Assembly (NCBI GenBank): GCA_903813345.2
Contig: CAIIXF020000010.1
Span: 17,063,181 to 17,127,180, forward strand
From: Owenia fusiformis
Taxonomy: Eukaryota; Annelida; Polychaeta; Sabellida; Oweniidae
Direction of reading: 5' to 3'
DNA length: 64,000 nucleotides
Part shown: positions 46,501-58,500 of the stretch, piece after piece
Layout of the letters: each line of letters starts with the position of its first letter
Position numbering within the stretch: position 1 is the stretch's first letter
The notes under the pieces: model-generated
What the model was told of the DNA's origin: nothing
Databases searched by the model: none
Seen by the model: only the letters and a program-made list of their open reading frames with translations
Program-made: the position numbers and the translations under genes

Positions 46501-49500
46501 TTAAACCATTGATAATGTTCATTGTAAAGAAAAATAGATTCCTTAAAATTGGCACTATTCGGTGTCTTTTGGTGAAAAGAAATTTCTTGAAGATGGCACA
46601 ATTTTTGTGAAAAATAAGTTTCTTGGGTTGTAAAAACACTATAATAGAATTTGAAATAAAATTTACATCAAAATCAATGTTGAAGAAGACATTAACATGC
46701 AAAATGTCACAACCTGCCATTTGTTACAGACACCGAATGCCAACTACTGAAAGGTATCCACAAAAAATGGGAGACTATAACAATTAATATCACTTATGAA
46801 AGAAAAATATAAGAAAATATATTGACATGTACTGGTATATTCTCTTATTCCCTTATTATCTAAGACTTACGGTGCAGTACAATGCCATACAAATGGTGTA
46901 TTCAAAGCTACATCTTGAAGTTCTCTCAATGTCTCTGTAAATGTTGCACTAAACAGCAATGTTTGGCGCTTTTTCGGTAATACAGAAAATATTGTTTCCA
47001 GCTGTTCATTGAAGTTATCTTCCAGAAGTCGATCAGCTTCATCGAGGACCTGAAATTCATGTTTTATAGTTAGTTTTATAGTTTAAAGAGAGAATCATAT
47101 ATAGCGAGCAGGCTAAGCAAAAAATTGTTTCAGTTTTAGAATATTTTTGGCTCATGTCATTCCTTGTCATGCCTATTTTCTAAAAATCACAAAAGTGCAT
47201 ACTGTATTCCAGGAAAACTAAAGATTTTTACAATAAAGTATTATTTTTCTATAAGAATGGTTACCACTCATATTTGCTCCTTGAATCATTAATAACTTCA
47301 CCAATTTATAACATATTGTGAATCTTTTGGGAGATATTGCATTTAATATTGTAAGGAATAGATTGGTAGGTCAATTATACATGTTGCTTGTAATTTTGTC
47401 ACCCCCTATAGATCAGATTCTGCCTGTTTAAATGAGGTAATGCAAAAATAATGAACATTTGTAGTAACCCAATATTAGCATCAATCAGATGAATAAATGA
47501 TGGACAGTAAAACCTGTATAAAGTGAACACCTATGGAACCACAAAAAGTATTCACTGTTGGTATGTGTTCACTAAGACAGGTTTTACTGTAATTAAGGAA
47601 GATATAAAGTAAGCGAGACAATATGTTATATCATATTATATTAACTAGAAAAACAGCAACTCCACGGAGTAGCAAATCCCACCGAACAAAACATGTTTTG
47701 ATAAAAAAAATTGAGCCAAATTCATCCACTGGTATTTGAATTATCAAAGATTATGTCTTTATGAAACATGGTTGCCATTTTGAAATTCAGCTGTCATCTT
47801 TAGATTTCTTCTTTAGCAGAGAATGTCCGTGCAATGGTATCTGGGTTATCAAAGATTACTTTTTTAATGAAAAATGGCAGCTATTTTGAAATTCAGCTAT
47901 CGCCTTTGAAATTTCTTCTGAAGCAGATCTCCTTTTTCCCTAAACATCAGCATATAAAATTGGAACCAAATCCATCCACTAGTATTTGAGTTATTATTAA
48001 TTACGTTTTTTTACTCAAAATGGCGGCCATTTTGAAATTAAGTGGCCATCTTGAAAATTTATTTTTGAGCAGAACTTCTTTGTCTCTAGGCATCAGCATA
48101 TAGAATTTGAACCAAATCCGTCAACTGGTATTTGAGTTATCAAAGGTTACGTTCTTTTATGAAAAATGGCAGCCATTTTGAAATTTAGCTACCACCTTGA
48201 AAATCCCTTCTCGAGCAGAGCTCCTATGTCCCAAGGCATCATAATGTAAAATTTGAACCAAATCCATTCAATGGTAATTGAGTTATCAAAGATAATGTTT
48301 TTTTATGAAAAATGGCGGCCATTTTGAAATTTAGCAATGTTATACTCCAGAAAGCCAATATGCGGATGATATTGTGACGATATTCCAAAGATTAAATTGT
48401 AGCAAAAATGGCAGCCATTTTGAATTGAGTGGTCATATTAGAAACTCCTTTTGAACAGAGATTTATTGCTCCTATGACATTATTAAATTTGGCACCAAAT
48501 CTTAATGTATTTAAGTTCATGACAGATTGCAGTCATTTTGAATTATGAAGCCATCTTGAAAATTGCTTTTTGAGCAAGTATCAGCATATAAAATTTGCCA
48601 AATCTATCAACTGGTATTTGATGCATCATACTTGAAATGTGACCGGAAGTGAATAAAATGGAGTAAATTTTATGGAAAGAAGGCCAAGTGTTTTGGAGTT
48701 TAGAGTGGTTTGTAGGACTATAAACATTCCCTTTGTGGAACGATATTGCATATAAAGTAGTTGTGTATTGAAAGAACTGGAAGTTTTGTTGGAAACATGT
48801 CTAAAAAGCCACAGATAGGTCTTCAGAGCAAAATCGGGGGATTCTTTTCCCAAAGTCATGTCCAAAATGGCGGCAAAACTCAAGAAAAGGCAGAACTCGT
48901 TGTCGTTGATAACCCTCGTAAGAGAACACGAGTTGGCACTAGTGACACTGATGATATAAACGAAACAGAAGGAGATGATGTATATGAGGACTCGATGACT
49001 GAGGTTGAGGACGATGAAAAGGTAACAAGGTCCTGGATAATGGCTACACTGCACAAATCCTTGAGAACAATTACCAATGAAATCAGTGCATCGATAGATA
49101 AGGTTGTTGCCGACGTAATTCAACCAACGAAAGATAAAGTGGATGAACTAGAAAACGAGAACATCGAACTCAAGTCAGCCATTTCTAAATTAACAGAAAA
49201 AATAGAGTCACTAGAACAGCAGCACTTGATTCTGTTCAGCGAGTGCAACCACAACTTGCAGTATAGTAGAAAAAACACTATTAGAGTGCTAGGAATTCCG
49301 GAAAAAACCGTGAAGTACGAAAAGGACAGGAAAAATGAAGACTGCAAATTATCTGTCTGCGAAAATGAGACCATTGTTGAGTGTCTGTCTCAAGATATCT
49401 TACATCCTGATAAGGTTGAAGTGGCTCATAGAATAGGGGCATACGATCCAAAGTCTAAATACCCTCGGCCAATCATTATGAAGATGAAATTTAGACAATT

Positions 49501-52500
49501 TAAAGATAACATAATGAAGGAAAAAAGGGCACTCAAGGGCAGTAAGATTATCATATACGAGGATCTTAGTAACGGAAATCGCCGCCTGCTATATAACCTG
49601 AAACAGCATCCTCAAGTGACCCAGGGGTGGAGCTCAAATGGCAAAATCCTTGCCCAACTCCGAAATGGTGAAGTCATCCATGTTGATGTTTGTGATGATA
49701 TAGATGACGCCGTAAAATCAGGAATGACCAGAGTGACAACCCGTAGAAGAGCAGATAACTCCCGTGGAGACAACACCTCACGAAAGACTATCAACAGAGC
49801 TGATGATGTGAGTGATGAAGCAGCTACCACTAGCAAGTAATAACATTGATTCCGTGGTAAATATCACCCTATATATATTTAAAACCAGACATTATTTTTG
49901 TATATATAAACTTTTCACCTGTCCTAGGACTACCGTTAGACAGTGAAACGTAAATTTCAACTGGAATACACCAAATGAAATGACACTTTCTCATATGGAA
50001 AACACCAGAAATCATTCATAAAAGTGACAACTTTGCTCTGGTATTTCTCCAAACGGACATTACGAATATTACAAACTTTTATAAATAATTATGCATTGGT
50101 ACCCTTGTGATTGATATGTTTTCAGTAAATAGACCATAATGGACTAGATAATGCATGAAATTACGGTCAAACTACATGCCCACCGTGCAAATCTTTGTTT
50201 ACATTTAGATCTTTTGTTTACTGCAACTGCGCATGCGCTGAAAGCTGACCTTGCATTACAGCTGGAAATGTTTTTAAATGTGATGTTGAAAACGCAACAA
50301 AATTCCATTCCTACTGAATAATAGTCGATGTTTTTGGACTTAATTGAACGCTTTATATGTGATGAATGTTCATGCAATGTAAAGTCTACGTGGATTTAAT
50401 ATATACACTGAAACATACACAAGGTAGGGTAATATTATTCTATTCGCCACTTTTTATGTGGACATACAATGTTTGATTGAATGCAATGCTGCTTGATTTC
50501 CAAACTGAAGTTGTAGTACTAGTCTCTTGGACATATGGGCCTTATGATGATTACGGTTCCAAATCAAACAACTACATTGCAAAGGGTCCATTCATCCAAA
50601 CCTGGTAAACTTCAGTTTTGTTGAGAAAATGTAACATTTTGGAACAAAACAAATGACAGGTGGATTTTATCACCAAATCCAAACCTTGGTGTTTTGAAAG
50701 CCCTATAGTCTCAGATATTGTCTTGATCAGATACATATCCTTTTGTGTATTTGTTACATTTTCATATATTCTTATTTACTGACGTATGGCTCCTTGAAAA
50801 TTAACTTATTTTTTTTTTTGGACAATTCGATACTACTTGCAAATTAAAGTGTTACAAACTATATATACCTATAATACCAGAAATCACACTTTATGATTTT
50901 TATTGCACAAAAGTTCTATTATAACTTTAAGTAAAAATTAGTGAGTGCCTTAGATTAGATTTGTTCTTTGCCATTAATGTTTAAAGAAATAAAACCATGG
51001 TGCTAATACTAAACTGTACAGTGTATGTGTATTTTGATACACAATGCATTATAGTCTACTTGGCTGCACTGTTAATTCAATTATCTTCAGGAACCTTGGT
51101 TCAATACTACTTCAGTTGAAAATTCATAGTTCTTGGTTTCTTTATTAACAAGAAAAATTCTGTTCAAAATTAATTCTGTTTTTTCTTTTCTTTTTGGATG
51201 TAGCAACTGTACAGTATAGTTACAGAAAACTTCATTTGGGTCACTCTGACACAGACTTATTTATTTACATGTATGTTTATACTAGCACTGTGTATGCTGG
51301 GGCTAATGCAGGTTATACCTATATATTGAACCTTTCCCATTGTACTGAGATGCAACAAATATAAAACTGAATGTTTTGTTTCTCACAAGCCTTTGCTGGA
51401 AATACATATCTAATCAAAACTAACTGAGGGGGGGGGGCATTCTGGATACCTCAGATACTATTGTTTGACAATTTGGGGTAGTTTTGAAAAGTAAATTTCG
51501 AAATGTCAAATTATGGCAGATACACAGTTTGTCTTAGAAGTTACATGAATTAAATATATATAAATTGTAAATGAAATTGTACTCCAGCACTTGGCTTTCT
51601 TTCTCTCTTCCAGGAAGCAAATGTAAATATAATGTTTTATTTTATTTTGGTGATTGGCAAGTTGCCAAAATTATGTTTAGTTTTGATGAATGGCAAGTTG
51701 CCAAAACAATGTTTGAAGGTCTATGTTGGGGTGAAACAGGTAACTTTTAGCACAGAAGCAGTAGAAATAGTTCAATATATGTATTACTCTGTCAGTTTTG
51801 CAAGTACAGGAATTGGCTAAATGCCAGTAGACTTGAGTTCATACAGGTGCAGTGTAGGATTATTTCATGCAAAGTGCTTTCATATACATGTGCAACATGT
51901 ACCAAAATTAGAATGGTACAATTTGATGATTTTTAGCATGACTTTGGAAATTAAATTACTTCCTGTGCATTTTATCTTGTCGCTTTTACAAGGAATCGTT
52001 TTAATATTCCAACTTGGAATCACCTTCGTGCAATTTTTAACCGCCAATGTTAAACTTCTGAATTTGACATGTCTTTTAGGAGTGGTATTGAAGGTTTTAA
52101 CTATGAATATATCACATTTTTATATTGTATCAAAGTATGACTTTGTGGATTTTGAACACCAAGCCATTTTTCCATGCAAACTGAAACATCCAACCATACT
52201 CCAACTCAGTGCCAAATATGTATATGATTATAATCTTGATTTAATATGCTGTGGTGATGTAGAATTACATCCTGGGCCCCATACTACTGAAAAGTTAAAT
52301 ATACTGTTCTCTAACATAAATAGTATTAAGGCCCATGAAGGGTATAGATTTCAGGCATTGAAACAACGAGTTATTCGGGAGAATGCAAAGGTTGTTGCAC
52401 TTTGTGAAGTAGGCACATTAACAGATAATGATATTAAAAATGTGTACATTATACCAGATTTTGAAATTGCCTTCTACACTAAAAATGGCCGTGGACTAAT

Positions 52501-55500
52501 GATCTATATACACAAATCCATACAGTATGATACAGAAGCTGTTAATGCTTTAAATGCTGATAGTTTAAATAATTACTGGATTTTGCTCAAATCAAATCAT
52601 AAATTGATACTTTATGGTACTTTTTACAGGTCTCCGTCTCAAACAGATGCGGAACGAAAAACCTATTTTAAAAATCTCGATCAAAATATTTCAAAAGCAT
52701 TAAACTTTAAGAAAAATGAAGTTGACTTAATTATAAATGGAGATTTTAATGCTAGAAATAGACAATGGTTTAATGATGATATTCAAAATCAAGCAGGTCT
52801 TGAATTAAACGAAATTTTGTGTGATTACGGTCTCAGTCAGCTGATTGACTGTGCTACAAGGGTTGCTTCATCAACAAACCAGACAACAGGGGCTACTTCC
52901 TTACATAGATCCTGTATAGACCTTTTAATTACAAATTCCCCTGGGGTTGTAACTGACTTTGAAGTATGTTCACCCATAGGAAACACCGACCACTTTACTC
53001 TCAAAACAATACTTAATGTCAAAATTCCGCGTGATCAATCATACAAGAAAACCATTTGGTTTTATGAAGATGCTGATAAAGTTTCAATGACGCGTGAAAT
53101 AAATGATTTAAATCTGGATGATTTGTTTTTTGATCAAAATGATCTCGATTTGCTTCTTCAAAACTTCATTGACAAATTAATATCCATATTCAACAGGTTT
53201 ATACCGCATAAAGAGGTAACAATTCGACCAAATGATCAACCTTGGTTTGACCATACAATCAAAACTGAAATTAACAAACGGGACCGTCTCTATAGAAAAT
53301 TCAAAAAGTCTCAAAGTTAGACCACTTTAATCAATTTAAAGAACAATCCAAATTAGTTATTGACCATATAAATAATAAAAAGACAAATTATGAAAATGAA
53401 TATTGTGAAAAAACTCAAGAAAAATCTGCTAATTCGAAAGAATATTGGCCAATGATCAAGGATCTTTTGGGTAAAAAATTCAGTAATCTCATCCCTGTTT
53501 TATATAATTATAATTTAAATAGATCAGCTGTCACAAGTCTTCAAAAAGCAAATCTTTTCTTGGAATATTTCATTGGAAAAAGCAGTATAGAGCAAAGTGT
53601 CCAACTTCCACCATTTGATCATAGAACTGACCAACTTTTACATCAATTTACAACTAACAGTGAAGAAATCGTTCAAATTTTACATTCGTTAGAAAACAAT
53701 AAAGCTCCTGGACTTGACAATATTAGTAATGAAATGCTCAAAATTAATGCAAACTCTCTAAAGATACCACTATCTAGGCTCTTCAATAAATTTTTACAAA
53801 ATGACTTCTTCCCATCTTCTTGGAAGGAGGGAAATGTATCGGTGATTTACAAAAAAGGGAAAAGATCAGACTGCTCTAATTATAGACCGATAACATTGCT
53901 CAACTGTATATCAAAAGTTTACGAAAGAGTTATATATAACAATTTAAGTAATTTTCTCTTGTCTAAAAACTTACTTTATAAATTGCAGTCTGGGTTCTTA
54001 AAAGGTCATAGTACTACAGGCCAACTGATTTCCATCATCCATAAGATAAACAATGAACTTGAAAATGAAAATAATGTTCGTACAATTTTCCTCGACCTTA
54101 CAGCGGCGTTTGATTCCGTCCCCCATTATTTACTTTTGCATAAATTATCACGATATGGACTTTCACAGTCACTACTTAACCTTATAACCATGTACCTATC
54201 AAATCGAAAAATTAAAGTCACAATAAATGGAATACAATCAAATTTCTCACTTCCTGGTCAAATAAATGCAGGTGTCCCACAGGGCTCAATTCTTGGACCG
54301 TTATTATTTTTAATCTATATAAACGACTTGCCAGATGATTTAAATTCCCTTTGCTTTCTCTATGCTGATGATACATCACTTTATCATCCATACTCCAAAA
54401 ATGATCCTAACTCCATTGACCTTTTACAAGATGATTTGAACAAACTTTCTGAATGGTCAAATACTTGGAAAATGGCATTTAAAGCAGCAAAGAGTGCTGA
54501 TCTCATTTTCAGACGACCAAGAAGTACTTTAAATAATATCCCTGATTTGACACTTAATGGTGAAACTCTGCCAAAAGTAAATAGTCACAAACATCTAGGT
54601 ATGCACCTGGATGACATTCTAAATTTTGACGTGCACATTGAAAACTTATTGAATAAAGTTCAAAAAATGACAAATCCACTTCGTGCATTGAGCCATAAAC
54701 TTAAAAGTAAACATCTTTCTAGGATAGCGGAATCATTTATACGGCCACATTTTGACTTTCATGACATTATTTATCATACTGGTAACAAATTAACTCTTGA
54801 CCGACTTGAGAGACTCCAGTACAGAATTGCATGCATTGTATCAGGGTGTTTACATGGCTCAAATACAAATTCGGTATTGAAATTACTAAATTGGGACAAA
54901 CTTGTTGACCGACGTAAATCACACATAGCAACGTTTATGTACAAATTATCTTTAGGTCAAATGCCATCTTATATATCAGAAATTTTTCAACAATATAGAC
55001 CAACCAGATTACATATGCAACTTAGAAATCCAGTTGATTTTCACTTACCTACTAATATATCAGCTAAATTTAGAAATTCCTGTATCTTTTCATGCATAAA
55101 TATTTGGAATTCACTCCCATTTGAATTGAGATGTCAACCAACAATATCCACCTTTAAAAATCATGTCAAAAGAAACTTCTCAACCCAACCAAAGATATTT
55201 ACAAATTGTCAAAATATTGATATTGATAGATTTTATGAAATTAGTTTGAACAGGCTTAGAGTAGGATTTCTTTTAAAATCACATAAATATGCTCATAACT
55301 TTCCTGGAATTTTGGATGACCTCTGTCAATGTGGAAAACCACAAACTACTGAACACTTTTTCCTTCACTGCAACCTACATATCAATGAAAGACTAACTCT
55401 ACTTGCAAAACTTTCAGAGCTAAATGCAATTGAAATTTTTCTAGATTCAAATGTTCGAAACAAAATTGAATTTCTACTAAATGGAAATGACGAACTAAAT

Positions 55501-58500
55501 ATTGAAGAAAACCAAGCTGTGCTGCAGATTACTGCCAATTTTGTATTCAGCTGTAAATAACTATTTAATTTGTTTTCTGCTTATTGCCTAAACACCCCAG
55601 ACAGAAAACCTGACACCACCCTTTAGTTTTTTTTTGTTTTTTATAATTTTACTATGTTTGTTAAATAAAAACTGCCACCAATGTTTTTCAACTTCGGCAG
55701 TCATTACATGTGTAATTTGTATGTACTAAAATTGAATAAAGAAGAATAAAAAAAAAAAAAAAAAAAAACTTGAAATTTTTTAATGAAAAATACCAGACAT
55801 TTTGAAATGAGTGGTCATATTGAAAAAAAGCTCCTTGAGCAGAGGTCTGCTGCCCATAAGATATAAGCCTTCTAAATTCCTTTTCCAGAAGAGGTTCTAC
55901 ACCGGTAAGGCATAAGTCTATAAAAATTGAACCAAATCTGTCAACCATTTGAATCACTGAACTTAGCTACTAAGGAATAGACAGAAGGTTTGGAAAATCA
56001 GGCTTGGGGCTATTAGAGTAACAAGTTGGTGAAAAAAGTCTGTTAAAATGAGTGTTTAAAGTGATACAGACTCATAAATTATCTGATGAATATGGCAATA
56101 AAATAAACCCTACAATTGCACTAGAGGCAATCTGCGCGAGATTCCATTTTTTGGTTCGGTTTTTAGCGCATGCGCATCAAATCCAGCAATGTAATTGGTT
56201 CAAATTTTTATCACGCATGCGCAATCGATAACTAATAAGAACATTTAATTTGAGATAGATGTCACTTACGTTCATTATTTCACAGCAGTCCCTACCCATG
56301 ATGCACCATATAGAGCGGGAATATTTTTGTTAAGTGTCAAAACAAAAGGTATACACCCAAAACAAATGCAATGACATAATATCAATAGCCCCGGATTTGT
56401 AGACGTGTGTTGTACAAACTTAAACCGATCCGATGGCAGAAAAGCACTTTGAATCATGGGAATGAAGTACTTTCTTTAATGAAAAACCGAACCAAGTAAA
56501 AACCGAATCACGCGCAGATTGCCCCGACTCTACAATTGTGGCTTCTATAAAACCATGGAATCTAGAGGAATCTCAACAGGCACATTAGCCATATTGTTTA
56601 TCATAACAACAAGCTACTGAGCATGCCTTGGAGATAAACAGCTGTTCTGCAGCTTACATTAGTCGACCTCAATTCCCTCTTTGCCTCCATGAATGCAGTG
56701 TGAATCTATTTAAAATGATGTTCCTTTCACATTTTATCAAAGAATTTGGTTGTAAAAATTCTTTACAGTTTTTATTATGCACAATCTTAATTCATTTTCT
56801 AATATCACTTTTTCTTTACAGAATATTCTTTACTCTGTTTAAGCTGAGCTGAGCGTGAATATACAGTATAGATCCAAGGTCAAGCTGATATACAAATCAA
56901 TATGCATAAAGGCATACATTGACTCACTTCAGCATCTATTTTTTATATCACTCATCAAAATACTAGGCTGTTTATGAAAATGGTGAGAATTGCAGTTTTG
57001 GGGCTGGAATTGTTGGATTATCAACAGCAGTGAATATACAACGGAAGATAGATGGTGCTGAGGTGACAATTTATGCTGATAGGTTTGGAGTTGACACTAC
57101 AAGCGATGGGGCAGCTGGGATTTTCCTTGTGGAAAAACCTCCTCCCGATATACCTGAGGACATTGTTAGGTAATAATGAATATCAAATATTCTTATTTTC
57201 TCTATAATCTTAATTTTGGTTTGAGCAACTTTTTCAAGATTTGTTTTGATATGTTCAGTCTGAAAAATTTCTATCTAATAAGCTCAAATGACTTACATTA
57301 ATTATGATAAAGAATTAGAATTATTCAAGGAGAATAATTCTCTGATAATTTTATTATATGGGACAATAAAAATGAATCTACGAGAAGGCTTCCAATTAAA
57401 TTATATAGAGTCTTGTTTATATTGTGCATGTAAATGCAGCTATTTGATATATAGGAAAGCATTGGCTAGTTTAGCCTTGCCCAAGTCGGTCTCTTTTACT
57501 ATCTTGATTTCTATTATGACCGCCTTGTACCAAAGAGAAAGCCACGTGCTTTACCGACTCAATGTTTATGTCGGTAAAATTTGACCAATCAACGACGGCC
57601 CTGCAGCGTTAGCTCATTATTATGCACGGTCAAAAACAAGTACACTTTTTACTTTTCGCCGGGACTTTTCACGAACAAATCTTGCATGAATTCATCATGA
57701 AAATACAAATATTTTATCAGATAAATATCAATCAGAGTTTAGTGGATGCCGGAGCATCGATCGGTAACCGGAGGTGAGAAGATTTCAACAATAAACGTTG
57801 AAACGATCGCTGAATTCAAATGAACATGTAGGCTGAGATTCAATCACTGATCGACTACATGACCCGCTACATTGGACTCGGTCTTGCATTTTCATCGCGA
57901 AATCAGTTTTAAATCTATTGCATGATTTAATTTATATTAATGACTCTTACATTCCCTATGTACATTAAATCACATAATATATTGCAACTCTAAAGAAACG
58001 ATCAGGCCATTGAATTTCAAATCGGGAAGATTGCTTTGCTTATGCAGGTCAACCTGATAACGTTTTTGATTGGTCAATCAGCCTGAAGTCACACATCGTG
58101 TCCACGTGTATCAATAAGGTTTCGCGATACCCCTGATAGCGTAGGTATTATGGAAATCTCGAAACCGTTGAATAACTCTGCATAATATCAGCGCAGGTGT
58201 ATTGGATTGTACAAGGCGGTAATAATTCAAGATCAGATAATAGCAAGGCTATGGCTAGTTCTATATAGTTTATTACCTCCTGATCATATGTTTTAAATTT
58301 ATAGTTTGAGACACAAAAAATCCTAGTCCGAAGAACACTTGGAAACATATAGTGGTTAAACTCTGTTCACTTGTAGACTATGGCTGGGTGAAGGATGGAA
58401 ACATTACGATTCTCTAGCATCATCAGCTGAGGCAAGTTCTGCAGGGATACATGTCTTATCTGGCTATGTATTACACAATGATGGACCAAAAGTGAGTACT

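Larger units (their letters stand above)
48639..55768 (+). mobile_element. Full-length non-LTR retrotransposon (LINE), Jockey/CR1-like
   Basis: A 7.1-kb element with a 9-bp target duplication ACTTGAAAT at 48630-48638 and 55769-55777 (its first A also counts in the poly(A)) and a 3' poly(A) after AATAAA. The 5' untranslated region is 158 bp. ORF1 is at 48797-49840. ORF2 starts at 51821 and is split by one frameshift near 53315. The spacer between the ORFs is 1.98 kb, unusually long. The intact ends and nearly intact ORFs point to a fairly recent insertion into an old repeat inside a DDX49 intron, antisense to that gene. Family placement rests on the endonuclease and reverse-transcriptase motifs and is moderate. 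Confidence 0.9.

Noticed and set aside
48626-49123. Minus-strand ORF opposite LINE ORF1
   Set aside because: Shadow of ORF1, which has coiled-coil and nucleic-acid-binding features.
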